A stretch of 64,000 bases of DNA from Nicotiana tabacum (taxonomy: Eukaryota > Streptophyta > Magnoliopsida > Solanales > Solanaceae): contig NC_134095.1 of assembly GCF_000715075.1 (NCBI RefSeq), positions 47,718,806 through 47,782,805 of the forward strand, read 5' to 3'. Made by a program: the position numbers and the translations under genes. Under the pieces are notes generated by a model, which ran no database searches, was not told the origin of the DNA, and saw only the letters and a program-made list of their open reading frames with translations. Shown here piece by piece: positions 48,369-60,379 of this stretch (position 1 is its first letter; every line of letters starts with the position of its first letter).

Positions 48369-49102
48369 ATGCTAGGAGTCCCAAAGGACATCGCCACTCA
48401 TAGACTAAATGTCGACCCACTCTATCTGTCGATACGCCAAATGAGGAGAAAGTTCAATGCTGCAATCAATGAGGCAGTCAGTGAAGAGGTGGATAAATTA
48501 CTCGCCAATGGTTCCATCAGAGAATCAAATACCCCCAATGGGTTGCCAACGTGGTCATAGTAAAAAAGAAGAACGGGAAATAGCGAATGTGCGTGGACTT
48601 TACCGATCTAAACAAAGCATGCCCAAAGGATTCCTTCCCGTTACCCCATATCGATCAACTGAACAATGCGACGGTGGGGCAAGAGTTGTTGAGCTTCTTG
48701 GATGCCTACTCCGATTACAATCAAATTCTAATGGTCGAAGAGGATCAAGAAAAGACAACTTTTATCACTCACCAAGGAACGCATTGCTATAAAGTGATGC
48801 CGTTCGGACTCAAGAATGCAGGGGCTACGTACCAGAGGCTAGTCACCAAAATGTTCAAAGAACAACTCAGAAAGACCATGGAGGTATATATCAATGACAT
48901 GCTGGTAAAGTCGACAAAGAAGGAGGATCATGTTAGCCATTTGAAAGAGGCTTTGGAGATATTGAGGCAGTACGGGATGAAGTTAAATCCCGAGAAGTGC
49001 GCCTTCGGCGTAACCTCAAGAAAATTCCTTGGCTTCCTCGTATCACAAAGGGGAATCGAAGTCAATCCGGATCAAATCAAAGCCATCGATACAATACCAT
49101 AG
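48369..49102 (+). pseudogene. Element A reverse transcriptase, catalytic site mutated
   Basis: Two overlapping frames (48369-48560 and 48587-49102) cover the RT. MPFGLKNAGATYQ is intact, but the catalytic box reads YIND (AAT at 48893-48895) instead of Y-x-D-D. It also has a frameshift near 48540 and a stop at about 49100. Confidence 0.85.
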
Positions 49103-50473
49103 GTACTGACAAGCAAAAAATAGGTACAGAAGCTAGTGGGGCGAATAACCGCCTTGTCGAGGTTCATTTCACGATCCTCAGACAGATGCCACAAATTCTT
49201 CAATGTACTGGGGAAAGACCATGGGTTGCAATGGAACGAAGAATGTGTCGACACCCTGAGAAAGCTAAAAGCGTATTTGTCTTTGCCGCCACTACTCGTC
49301 AAAGCGGATCTGGGTGAGCGTCTACTTGTGTATTTGGCAGTTTCTGAAGTCATAGTAAGTGCAGTCTTGGTCCAAAAAAATGAATGTATGCAGTCTCCAA
49401 TTTACTATATCAGCAAGACTTTAATAGATGCCGAGACAAGGTACCCTCACCTTGAAAAGCTAGCTCTGGCACTAGTCGTAGCTTCACGCAAGCTTAGACC
49501 CTATTTTCAATGTCACCCCATAAAAGTGGTAACAACCTTCCCCCTAAGAGGTATCGTGCACAAACCCGAACTCTCAGGTAGACTTGCCAAATGGGCCATA
49601 GAGTTAAGCCAACATGACATAACAAACCAACCGCAAACTGCCATTAAATCGCAGGTGCTCTCCGACTTCGTCGTTGATTTCAGCACGGAGATATTACCCG
49701 AGGCAGAACAAGAAGCACTTCACGCTTCCACACGTACCGACCTCTGGGTCCTCTACACCGACGATGCCTTGAATTCCTCGGGATCGGGACTAGGACTCGT
49801 CCTCGAGGTTCTTACAGGCAAAGTAATTTGCCAGTCCATATGATGCCCCGAGATGACTAACAACGAGGCCGAGTATGAGGCTGTGATTGCAGGTTTGAAG
49901 TTAGCCCTCAAATACAATGCCCGTAGACTCGTCCTCCACTGTGACTCTCAAATCGTTGTAAACCAAGTCACTGGGACTTTCCAAATCAAAGAGCAGAGGA
50001 TACAAAGGTACCAGTCGGAAATCCACAAACTACTGCCAGAGTTCGATGAATGCCGCCTCGACCAGATACCTAGGGCGCAGAATATTGAAGCAGATGGCCT
50101 CGCCAAACTAGTTATGGCCACCAGGAATATCAACAAAGAAAACGTGGTCACCCTCCTTCTCTCCGCAATAGACCACATCGAGGTACATTCTATAAACCTA
50201 ACTTGGGACTGGCGTAACCGCTTCGTAGCCTATTTACAGGATGGATCGCTCCCACAAGACAAAAAAGAAGCCAAAAAACTCCGGGTACAGGCAACCCGAT
50301 ACAACCTAATAAACCATGATCTCTACAAAAGAACATTCGGCGGCTCCCTAGCTAAATGTCTTGGACTACATAAAACAAGACGAGTACAGGAAGAAGTACA
50401 CGAAGGGCACTGCGGCGCCCACATGGGAAATCGCGCCCTCGTTCGATGCCACATCCGCACCGGTTACTGCTGA
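49103..50473 (+). pseudogene. Element A RNase H, second RNase H and integrase zinc region
   Basis: 49136-49843 encodes the gypsy RNase H (PIYYISKTLIDAETRYPHLE) and the opening of the archaeal-type RNase H (WVLYTDDALNSSGSGLG). 49853-50473 continues it (TNNEAEYEAVIAGLKLALKY, IPRAQNIEADGLAKL) and enters the integrase zinc segment (HEGHCGAHMGNRALVR). One stop separates the two blocks. Confidence 0.85.
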
Positions 50474-51441
50474 CCTACCATGAAAAAAGAAACCGCGGAC
50501 TATGTCCAAAGGTGCGTGCTGTGTCAAAAGTATGCCCCTATGATACATCAAGCAGGAGAAGTCCTCCATTCCGTCACTTCGCCATGGCCATTCATAAATT
50601 GAGGAATGGACATAGTCGGCCCCCTCCCAGCAGGGCGAGGTAAGGTACACTTCCTTTTGGTTTTAACTGACTACTTCTCTAAATGGGTGGAAGCATGTGC
50701 ATACACTCAGATACGTGAGCAGGAGGTCATCGCCTTCATATGGAAAAATATTATATGCCGTTTTGGCTTCCCCAAGGAAATCAGCTGCGACAACAGACCT
50801 CAATTCGTCGGAAAAAGAACGATTGAGTTCTTCGAAAAGTGGCATATCAAACGGATACTCTCTATGCCATATCACTCTGCCGCCAATGGCCAGGCCAAGT
50901 CATCCAATAAAGTAATACTGAACATATTGAAAAAGAAGCTTGAGGAAGCTAAAGGACTATGGCCTAAACTACTACCTGAAGTATTATGGGCATACCGCAC
51001 TATGCCAAAACCATCACGGGAGAAACTCCATACTCACTAGTCTACGGGACCGAGGTAGTTATACCCATCGAGGTCGGGGAGCCCAGTTTGAGATACTCCA
51101 ACGAGAGCGGAGCAGACAACGACGAAAGTAGTCTACAAGATCTGGATGAAGTTGAAGAACGAAGAGACATGACCCACATAAGAATGGTAGCCCTGAATCA
51201 GCAAGTAGAAAGATACTACAACAAGAGAGCCAAAGTGCGATCACTCAAAGTTGGCGACTACGTCCTCAAGGCCAAAACACATGCATCAAAGGATCCAAAT
51301 ACAGGAAAGTTAGGAACAAGCTGGGATGGACCATATAAATTCGTAGCAGTAGCAAACAAAGGAGCGTTCCAGCTAGAAACAATGGAGGAAAACTGCTCCA
51401 AAACAACTAGAACATCGTCCACCTCAAGTATTACCACCTAA
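50474..51441 (+). pseudogene. Element A integrase, frameshifted
   Basis: 50606-51040 holds the DDE core (MDIVGPLP, DYFSKWVEA, CDNRPQFVG, with a Gly to Arg change in the DNG box). 50986-51441 holds the C-terminal part (GETPYSLVYGTE, KVGDYVLK, LGTSWDGPYKF). The frames overlap by about 50 bases, so at least one frameshift is present. Confidence 0.85.
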
Positions 51442-51764
51442 GTCGTACTCTTTTTCCCTCACTTGGGTTTTGTCCCAATCGGGTTTTCCCGGGGAGGTTT
51501 TTAACGAGGAGGCAAAAGGGACGCCCTATGGGTCGACACACTGTTCATTACCTCAACCAGTTAATATGATCTTCGGATCGAAGTAATAAAGGGACTACAT
51601 ACAGATAATCGAATCTCCATTATACGAACAGAATTTAATCTCCATTGTATGTACGGAATCTAATCTCCATTTCACTAACGGATCAAACATCCATAACATG
51701 TGCAGAACCAGATCTCCACTAATCGACATGTGACGTCTTCCTACGGGTACATGGTCAAATCTCC
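51442..51764 (+). repeat. Element A 3' UTR with short diverged repeats
   Basis: After the integrase stop comes GGTTTTCCCGGGGAGGTTTTTAACGAGG, a motif common downstream of integrase in such elements. Then about five degenerate ~30-bp units built on AATCTCCATT (51604-51735). Confidence 0.6.
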
Positions 51765-52543
51765 AATAATCAGTTTGACCTCATTCGGACCATGATAGGA
51801 TTCTACTTCGACAACAGTTGAAGCAACATCCCAATGGCCAAGGCCATCGACGAATATCATTTCGACCTCGTTCGAACCACGACGGGATACTACTTCAACG
51901 ACAGTCGAAGCAACATCCTAATGGACAAGGCCATCGACGAATATCAGTTCAACCTCATTCGAACCACGACGGGATACTACTATGACGACAGTCGAAGCAA
52001 CATCCCAATGGCCAAGGCCATCGACGAATATCAGTTCGACCTCATTCGAACCACGATTGGATACAACTTCGATGACAGTCGAAGCAACATCCCAATGGCC
52101 AAGTCCATCGATAAATATTAGTTCGACCTCGTTCGAACCACGACGGGATACTACTTCGACGACGGTCGAAGCAACATCCCAATGGCCAAGGCCATAGACG
52201 AATATCAGTTCGACCTCATTCGAACCATGACGGATATTACTTCAACGACGGTCGAAGCAACATCCCAATGGCCAAGGCCATCGATGAATATCAATTCGAC
52301 CTCATTCGAACCACGACGTGATACTACTTCAACGACAGTGGAAGCAACATTCCAATGGCCAAGGCCATCAACGAATATCAGTTCGGCCTCATTCGAACCA
52401 TGACGTGATTCTACTTCGACGATAGCCGAAGAACATCCCAATGGACAAGGCCATTGATGAATATCAATTCAACCTCATTTGAACCACGATAGGATCCTAC
52501 TTCGACGACAGTCGAAGCAACATCCCTATAGCCAAGGGCGTCA
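51765..52543 (+). repeat. Nine-copy ~87-bp tandem array in element A 3' UTR
   Basis: About nine copies of an ~87-bp unit marked by CAACATCCCAATGGCCAAGG, then TTCGACCTCATTCGAACCA. The unit is 29 codons long, and three consecutive copies (51834-52121) read open as the repeat MAKAIDEYQFDLIRTTTGYY plus nine residues. Later copies carry stops and indels. Confidence 0.92.
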
Positions 52544-52790
52544 ATATCACATGCAATAAACAAAAGAAAAAACGACAAACAAACAAACAAACCAATGAAA
52601 GTAAAGTTTACATTGCAGCAAAATATCATATACATTTGCCCCTACAAACAGGCCCAAGTACAGCCCGTGCCAAAAATTCCTAAGCAAAAGTAAATACAAA
52701 CCAACAGTACACATCATCCTCAGCGGGGTAAGCGTCTTCTTACCACGAATCCGAAGCAAGGTGATTCGTGTAATCAGATTTGATACCTTC
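52544..52790 (+). other. Distal element A remnant, no gene seen
   Basis: AC-rich sequence between the 87-bp array and the start of element C's LTR. No LTR of A is recognised here. Confidence 0.5.
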
Positions 52791-52977
52791 TGATAAGTTA
52801 GGATTTTAACATGTTTTATGCCCCTACTTGCCTATGCTTTGATCATATATTGTTACAAAATAGTCCTAAAAGGCTCACAAGTTGTGCTTGATCACAGGTT
52901 TGATCAACAAAGTGACGAAATGTCAAAGAGAAACCTGCTCAAGTATCAAAGACCAAGAAATTTAAGAAAAGAAGGCC

Positions 52978-53320
52978 TAGTGCGGATCGCGCAAAGTGGA
53001 ATGCGGCCGCACTAGGTGGTTCAGAGAGTTGGTGAATCAGGCTAGAAGAAGCGCGACCACGGTACACATCTTGTGGTCCGCAGTGAAGGCTCCGTGGCCG
53101 CACTACTCTTTTGTGCGGTCCGCGGTCATGAGGTTCAGAGAGATGAAGTTTGCAAAGCCAGTGCCATGCGGTCCGCGGTCGTGGTTGCACGGACTGCGCC
53201 AGCTCCCTCTGCGGCCGCGGTCCGTTATACGCGGTCCGCGGAGTCCAAGTTCAGAGAAGCAGGAGTGAGCCCAGTGCGGCCGCGATCCATTTAATGCGGC
53301 CCGCACTGACCCCATAGGGG
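52978..53320 (+). repeat. GC-palindrome cluster in element C LTR
   Basis: Repeated palindromic words GCGGCCGC and GCGGTCCGCGG, paired across short T-rich spacers, just upstream of the LTR TATA box. CpG-dense in an AT-rich genome. Confidence 0.85.
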
Positions 53321-53347
53321 TATTTTTGTCCAGTTTTTCCAGCCTAG

Positions 53348-53355
53348 TATAAATA
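53348..53355 (+). promoter_or_regulatory. TATA box of element C LTR
   Basis: GTATAAATAGAAC, 30-40 bp after the GC-palindrome cluster. A second TATAAATAGAAC with the same layout occurs at 59989. Confidence 0.65.
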
Positions 53356-54291
53356 GAACATTTTACCATTTTTTAGGTAATGAGATACATCAGTGGAAAG
53401 CTGCGCTCGTGAGAACATATTTCGTAGCCATTTTTGGCAATTTTGCTTTACATTTACGATAGATTCTTGTAATTTAATTTTAGTAATTAATTAATATGTT
53501 TAGTTCTTCATCTATTTCTTCAATTTCTTTATCTATCATGAGTAGCTAAACCCATTAGCTAGGGTTGTGGCTCAACCCTAGTGTGGGTAATTGATGGGTG
53601 TTTCCATCTAGTGTTAGATTGACTATGGGTGTTTGCTATTTGGGTTGATTTTATGTTTTAATCTAGAATTGGTGGTTGCAAACACTGATTCAAGCTTTGT
53701 GGGTTTATCTCTTCTTGAGAAAGAGAGTCTATGACCCCAAAATTGACCCAACAAGGAATTGGACTCATGAGAAATGATAGTCCCAATTAACGGGTTAAAC
53801 CTCGAGAGAGTAATTACCCTACTTGAACCCTAGTTGCTTGGTCTAATTTGCCTACCCATTTGGTCTCGAGAGAGTCAATTGGGCAAAGTCACTTTCTCTA
53901 CCGAGAGGTGTGAGAGTGGGTAAAATTGTGCAACGGTTATAGCATAATCCCCAATTATGTTAATTGAACCTTAGTAACATCTACCCGTCAATTAGCCACC
54001 TAGGTAGTGTCACGACCCTAGTGCCCTTCTTCCCATTAGATACAACTTAGCAATATTCTCGTAGCATAATTTAGTGTTAATCAATAGTTTTATAAAAATA
54101 GTTATAATTCAAAAACCCAAAAATGTTGAAGTGACATTAGGAGTACAAACACATCTCTAGGGCAGACAGACAATCCAACTCCATTACTAGCTCCCTGAAG
54201 AAATCGATCCCGACCCTCATATCGGGTAAAAGCTATTGCGACCCGCTCTTCCTACCTTAGTGTAGTGTTGAGTTGGCAGCGATCAACTTTT

Positions 54292-54309
54292 TGGCACCGT
54301 TGCCGGGGA
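54292..54309 (+). other. Element C primer binding site (tRNA-Asp type)
   Basis: TGGCACCGTTGCCGGGGA, one base different from the tRNA-Asp complement (TGGCGCCG...). Lies six bases after the LTR end. Confidence 0.8.
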
Positions 54310-54405
54310 GCTAATGGTATTGACTATCTGTTTATTTAGTTTTGTGTTTTGCTTCTCTTTCCTTCTTATTTACTAATTTTGTTTGTGTCGATCAATCAGG
54401 TCCAA

Positions 54406-56433
54406 ATGGCTCTTAATGCAAATGACCCTCTCGGCAACGTGATAGTAGGGGAGGAGGTAGAGGATCTACAACAAGATGAGGTCTTACCTCAAGTTCCACG
54501 GAGGGGCCGAAAGCCAATATAAATGCAAATGAGAACAATAATATTCCAGACCCTCCTCCGCAACCGCCGAGAGTGGCTCGTAGAGTTTTACCAAATAAAG
54601 GATACGCCATTGTTATTGTGCCTCCCTGAATCCGGGAAAGGAACTTTCAAATCACAAATGTTATGTTGACCTTGCTCGAGCAAAGAGGGTATTTCACGGG
54701 CGCCTCTAATCAAAATACCTACAAGCACTTGAAGGGGTTCGTGGATATATGCTGGGGTAGCAAGTAGACAAACGTGTCTGAGGATGCATTGAGATTGAGG
54801 TTTTTCCCGTTCTCTCTTCGGGGAAAAGCATTGGATTGGTTAGAAAGGCTCCCCAATCATTCTATTACAACATGGGATGAATTGGCGGACAAATTTATTG
54901 CCAAGTTCTTTTCTCCAAGTCATATGGCGGCTCTTCGGGATGAAATTCTAGCCTTCAAGCAAGAGCCAACGGAACCTTTTCACGAGATATGGGAAAGATA
55001 TAGAACAATGGTGAAAGAGTGCCCTAATAACGACATGACCGAGGCTATGATTCAACAAACCTTTTATCGAGGCATCAACACCGTGAATCAATGTATTGTG
55101 AACCAATTGGCCGGAGTGAACTTTATGAAACTTTCTTACCAAGAGGCATGTGATGTACTTGATGAAATGGCCGACACCTCTTCGACATGGCAAAGCCGAG
55201 CAAATGTGCCCCAAGGTGACCCTACGATCATCCATTTGCATAAGAAATTGCACGATCATGGCCAAGATATTGCCGAGCTTACAACAACTATGAATCAATT
55301 GGCAAAGGCGTAGTTGCAACAAGTCCAAAACCCGCTCCAAGTCAATGCAATAGAAGGTGTTTCTATGTTGAAAAGGAGGCAAAGAGGGCAACATCCTCAA
55401 GGTAATTGTGAACAATATGACAACAACAATGATGGTGGTGGTTATTCAAATGAGTGTTATGATGATCAAAGCGAAGAGGTCCAATATGTCAATAACTACC
55501 AAGGGAATAGAGGCAACTCTTCGAATCAACAATGGCATCCTCAAGGAAATTAGGGAAATCAACAACAAGGTGGAGGTAATTGGAATAACAACAATCAACA
55601 ACAAGGTGGTGGCAATTGGAATAATAACAACCAAAACAACAATTGGGGTAATCAAAGCAACCAAGGGAATTGGAATGGTAATAACAATAATTGGGGCAAC
55701 AACAACAATCAAAGAGGGTGGAACAATAGCGGGAACCAAGACAACCGGGGGCAAGGCTTTCAAAGGCCCCCCATGTATCAACAGCCGAACAATCCACCCC
55801 CTTTCCTTCTCATGGTCCGAGTTCCTCTGGGAGTGATATGGGGTGAATTGAAAACATATTCGAGCAAATGATGAAAAAGAACCAAGATTCTGATGCCCAA
55901 TTAGATTCTCATAATACATCTATCCGGAACTTGGAGGTGCAATTAGGCCAAATCTCTCAAGCGTTGAATACTCATCCCAAGGGTGCGCTACCAAGTGATA
56001 GGGTAGTGAACCCGAAGGGTGGGAATAATAATCATGTGATGGCAGTTACAACAAGAAGTGGGAGAGGCGGTGATGTGAATGCCTCAAAGCAAAAGCAAGC
56101 TATGGATGAAGATGTTGAGTTGCGGGATAATGATGTACCTTTTATTGTTGATGATGTGGTTAATCAAAGTGTGAACAATGATGTGCGGATTGATTTTGAT
56201 GATGAAGCCGAGGTAAATACTCAAGATGTAGTGAACCCGTCTAGGGAACACGCGATTGACATGCCCGAGCCGATTGTACCAAAGGCCAAGGCACCTTTGC
56301 CTAGGACACCTCCACCTTATCCTCAACGGTTAGCAAAGCAAAAGAGTGACAATCAATTTAAAAAGTTAATTGACATGATGAAGAGCCTCACAATCAATAT
56401 GCCTTTGGTGGAGGCACTTGAGCAAATGTCGTG
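54406..56433 (+). pseudogene. Element C gag, broken
   Basis: The ATG at 54406 opens the frame; stops occur at about 54520, 54628 and 54768. The gag core is open at 54774-55313 (ALDWLERLPNHSITTWDELA). A stop at 55311 precedes a Gln/Asn/Gly-rich low-complexity stretch (55530-55760), itself with a stop at 55551. A final block, 55868-56434, ends LVEALEQMS. These are Athila gag features in order. No classic zinc knuckle was seen. Confidence 0.85.
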
Positions 56434-57606
56434 ATAGTGGATGACACAAGTTCCATGATCCATGTTGAAGATCCCCTTGAGGCCGTGCTTCTTAATATGG
56501 ATGTCAATGATGATGCTAGTAGAGTGGAGTGCGTGAATGCATTGCATGGTATGGGTTCATATTCATATGAGCCTAGGAGGCTATCCTTGGATCTTGAAAA
56601 CCGCAAAGCTGCACCAACAAAGCTATCGATTGAGGAGCCACCGATGTTGGAGTTGAATCCACTTCCTCCACACCTCAGGTATGCATTATTGGGTTCAAAT
56701 TCTACTTTACCTGTTATTCTTTCTTCTTGCCTTACTAACATGCAGGTTGAGGCCACCTTGGCGGTTCTTCAAAAGTGGAAAAGGGCAATCGAATCGACTC
56801 TAGCTGATATTCGGGGAATAAGCCCCGCATTTTGCAAGCACAAAATCATATTGGAGGAGGATGCAAAGCCTTCCTTGGAGCATCAAAGAAGACTAAATGA
56901 GGCGATGCAAGAGGTGGTGAAGAAAGGGGTTATCAAGTGGTTAGATGCTGGGGTGGTTTATCCTTTTTCTAACAGTTCGTGGACTTCTCCGGTGCAATGT
57001 GTGCCGAAAAAGGGTGGTATGACCGTGGTGACCAATGACAACAATGAGCTCATTCCCACTACAACAGTCACCGGGTGGAGAGTTTGTATGGATTACCGGA
57101 AGTTGAACAAGGTGACTAGAAAAGATCATTTCCCATTGCCATTCCTTGACCAAATGCTTGATCGTCTTGCGGGCCGGGGTTTCTATTATTTTCTGGATGG
57201 TTACTCGGGGTACAATCAAATTTTAATTGCCCCAGAAGACCAAGAGAAGACCACCTTTACATGTCTTTATGGCACATTCGTTTTCTCTAGAATGCCATTT
57301 GGATTGTGTAATGCTCCGGCGACCTTCCAACGTTGCATGATGGCTATTTTCACCGATATGGTGGAGGATATCTTGGAGGTCTTCAGGGATGATTTCAGTG
57401 TGGTAGGGGATTCTTTTGAGGAGTGCTTGGTAAACTTGGATAGAGTGTTGGCCTGATGTGAAGACACCAACCTTGTTCTCAATTGGGAAAAGTGTCATTT
57501 TATGGTAGAAGAAGGTATAATGTTGGGTCACAAGATCTCGAAGCAAGGAATTGAAGTTGATAAGGCCAAGATTGATGTTATTTCGAGGTTCCTTCCCCTA
57601 CTTCTA
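56434..57606 (+). pseudogene. Element C reverse transcriptase; protease missing
   Basis: A frame from 56431 to 57456 carries the pre-RT linker and RT (VCMDYRKLNKVTRKDHFPLP, MPFGLCNAPATFQ). The catalytic box reads FRDD (AGG at 57385-57387), where FMDD is usual for Athila. A TGA at 57454 interrupts; RT continues to 57606 (LGHKISKQGIEVDKAK). No protease Asp motif or LILGRPFLA-type segment lies between gag and RT, so that domain appears deleted at about 56433. Confidence 0.85.
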
Positions 57607-58376
57607 TCAAAGGGGTGAGGAGTTTCCTCGGGCACGGGGGTTTCTACCGGAGGTTCATAAAGGATTTTTCTAAAGTGGTACATCCATTGTGCAAATTGCT
57701 AGAGAAAGATGCAAAGTTCTTGTTCGATGAGAGTTGTATGCAAGCATTCGATCTTCATAAACTCAAGTTGACTTCTACCCCCATCATTACCGCACCAAAT
57801 TGGAGCTTGCCTTTTGAGCTCATGTGTGATGCTAGTGACATTGCGGTTGGGGCTGTTTTGGGCCAAAGAATCAACAAGATGCTTCATCCGGTGTACTACG
57901 CAAGCAAGACCATGAATGAGGCTCAAAGAAACTATATAGTCACCGAGAAAGAATTATTGGCTATTGTGTTTGCTATGGAAAAGTTTCAACCTTACCTTAT
58001 GGGGGCCAAAGTTATAGTGCACACCGATCATGCCGCCCTTAGGTATTTGATGACCAAGAAGGACTCTGAGGCAAGATTGATGATATGGGTGCTACTTCTT
58101 CAAGAGTTTGATCTAGAAATTGTTGACCGGAAGGGTAGTGAGAATCAAGTGGCGGACCACTTGTCCTGTTTGGAAGAGGAGGGCAGGCCTTGTGAAGGCC
58201 TTGAGATCAATGATTCATTTCCCGACGAACAACTCCTTGCGGTGTCAATGAAGGATATGCCATGGTTTGCCGATGTCGCCAATTACCTTGTGCCTGGAAT
58301 AATCTTGTGTGAGCTCTCTTCTAACCAAAGGAAGAAGCTCAAGTGGGATAGTTTGGATTTCTATTAGGATGAGCCA
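57607..58376 (+). pseudogene. Element C RNase H region
   Basis: Open from 57615 to 58367 after a frameshift near 57600. Motifs include [59 protein letters not shown] and [12 protein letters not shown]. Single gypsy RNase H, with no second RNase H, unlike A and B. Confidence 0.85.
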
Positions 58377-59489
58377 TACTTATTCAAGATTTGCATGGAT
58401 GGTGTGATTCGATGATGTGTCCCGGAGGAGGAACAATTGGGTATTTTGGAGGCTTGCCATTCCTCTCCCTATGGTGGCCATCATGGCGGGGCGAGAATAG
58501 CTTCTAAAGTGCTTAGTTGTGGATTTTACTGGCCTACCCTATTTAAAGATGCAGGCAATTTGGTGAAGAGATGTGATGAGTGCCAAAGAGCCGGCAGAAT
58601 TTCTAAAAGGGATGAGATGCCCCTCAATACAATTCTCGAAGTGGATATTTTTGATGTTTGGGGCATCGATTTCATAAGTACTTTTGTGAGCTCTTGTGGG
58701 AACACTTACATTCTCGTGGCGGTGGACTATGTCTCAAAATGGGTTGAATCCGTGGCTTTTCCCAACAATGAAGCCCGGAGTGTTGTGGCATTTTTGAAAA
58801 AGAGTATCTTCACAAGGTTTGGCACTCCTCGTGCTATCATTAATGATTGGGGGTCCCACTTTTGCAACAAGGCTTTCGACACGTTGCTTTCTAAGTATAG
58901 TGTGAATCATAAGGTTTCAACCCCCTATCATCCTCAAGCTAGTGGCCAAGTGGAAGTTTCCAACAGAGAAATTAAGAGTATCTTGTCTAAAACTGTCAAT
59001 GCTAATAGGACCGATTGGTCGAAAAAGTTGGATGACGCTCTTTAGGCTTATTGGACGGCCTACAAAACTACGATTGGTATGTCACCGTACCGGTTAGTGT
59101 TTGGGAAAGCTTGTCATCTTCCAGTGGAACTAAAGCACAAGGCCATGTGGGCTTTGAGGAAGTTGAACTTAGAATGGGATGTTGCGGCAAATCTGCGGGT
59201 TGAACAACTTAATGAGCTTAATGAGTTTAGATTCCAAGCCTAATCCAGCTCGTCCTTGTACAAGGAAAAAATGAAGTACCTTCACGACAAATATGCTCGG
59301 GGCAAGGAGTTCAAGGTTGGAGATATGGTTCTCTTGTTCAATTCCCGGTTACATCTATTTCCGGGTAAGCTCAAGTCCTAGTGGAGTGGGCTGTTCGAAG
59401 TTGTGTTCGTGACCCCATTTGGTGCACTTGATCTAAGGAACAAGAATGGTGAAGTATTCAGAGTCAATGGACACCGGGTCAAGCATTAG
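58377..59489 (+). pseudogene. Element C integrase, several stops
   Basis: 58437-59045 has the zinc HHCC ([22 protein letters not shown]) and the DDE core ([18 protein letters not shown] in place of the usual [12 protein letters not shown]). In-frame stops lie at about 59043, 59240 and 59379. The C-terminal part ([29 protein letters not shown]) continues to 59489. Confidence 0.85.
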
Positions 59490-59754
59490 CTGGGAAATTT
59501 GATGATAGCCACGTGGTGACACTTCTCCATCTAAAGTGATGTGCTGGTAACATCCGTCGTGCCACGACGTTAAATCAGGCGCTGCTTGGGAGGCAACCCA
59601 TGTCTTTTTTCCCTTTGTTGTTTTCTGTGTTTTCTTGGTAGTGTAGGTTTGATTTTTGAGCTAACTGATTGTGAGATGTTGCAGGGATTGAGTTGATACA
59701 GTGCAAAATAGCTTGAAAAAAGAGTTGAATAGTCTCTGAAGATTGCCAGTGTGA

Positions 59755-59960
59755 CCCGGTTGCTTGTGTGCGGTCCGCACTGTTGATGGTCAAAAGTGGT
59801 TCTCTCTGAAGTTTGCCACCACGATAACATTCCATTTAGTGCGGGCCGCAGTGGACCTCCGCGACCGCGGTCTGTTTTGTACGGACTGCGGAGGTTGCCT
59901 ACTCGAGCTTCATTTCGAACAAACACAGCGCGGTCCGCGGTTGGTTTTGTGCGGCCGCTG
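59755..59960 (+). repeat. GC-palindrome cluster before second TATA box, element C
   Basis: GCGGTCCGC, GCGGGCCGC, GACCGCGGTC and GCGGCCGC words, ending about 30 bp before TATAAATAGAAC. Same arrangement as in the LTR. Confidence 0.85.
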
Positions 59961-59988
59961 GTAGGTAAGGCTGGGTCCCACTGTTTAC

Positions 59989-59996
59989 TATAAATA
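59989..59996 (+). promoter_or_regulatory. Candidate internal promoter of element C
   Basis: TATAAATAGAAC identical to that of the LTR (53348), preceded by the same kind of GC-palindrome cluster. It could drive ORF3, about 0.9 kb downstream, or mark a captured LTR piece. Confidence 0.45.
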
Positions 59997-60379
59997 GAAC
60001 TCATGGGTCACTATTTACCTTTTTCGAACTTTTTACACTCAGAGAAATAAAAGTACTGTTCATAACCTCTCCTGACCGTGATTCTTGCTTAAGATTGACT
60101 AATTACATTTCATTTTCTCATCTGATAATGTTTCACTCAGTCCTTGTACATTTACTTGATTAATTTTGTTTTATTTTATTATCATTAGCTCATAACTTCT
60201 TTTTATTCTCGTTAGTTTCTTCTTCTTTATTTTAGTTGTTAGCTTAGGGTAGTTTTAAATGCTGGATTTGTGTGCTAAATATGCATAATGGTTGGGCAAG
60301 TGAGTAGGGACAAAATAGGTAAACAAATTTGAACAATTGGGCAAAAAAATGAAACCCTAACTTAGTGCCTGTGCAAATT

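Larger units (their letters stand above)
24014..52790 (+). mobile_element. Element A: degenerate Tat-type Ty3/gypsy element, split by element B
   Basis: Plus-strand parts in order: LTR 24014-24449, primer site, broken gag to 26062, insertion of element B (26063-47504), then protease, RT, RNase H, a second RNase H and integrase to 51441, then a tandem array. The second, archaeal-type RNase H after the gypsy RNase H points to the Tat lineage. Many stops and frameshifts are present. No second LTR is found before element C begins at about 52791, so the 3' LTR is either beyond C or lost. Confidence 0.8.
52791..54285 (+). repeat. Element C 5' LTR
   Basis: Starts TGATAAGTTAG and ends GGCAGCGATCA (TGAT...ATCA), 1,495 bp. 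Its U3 carries GC-palindrome units (52978-53320), and TATAAATA lies at 53348-53355. Start could instead be TGATACC at 52781; the end is fixed by the primer site. Confidence 0.65.

Noticed and set aside
51442..52790. 3' LTR of element A
   Set aside because: No similarity by eye to 24014-24449; the region is tandem repeat.
55446..55919. 157-residue antisense ORF
   Set aside because: Antisense shadow of the Gln/Asn-rich gag segment.
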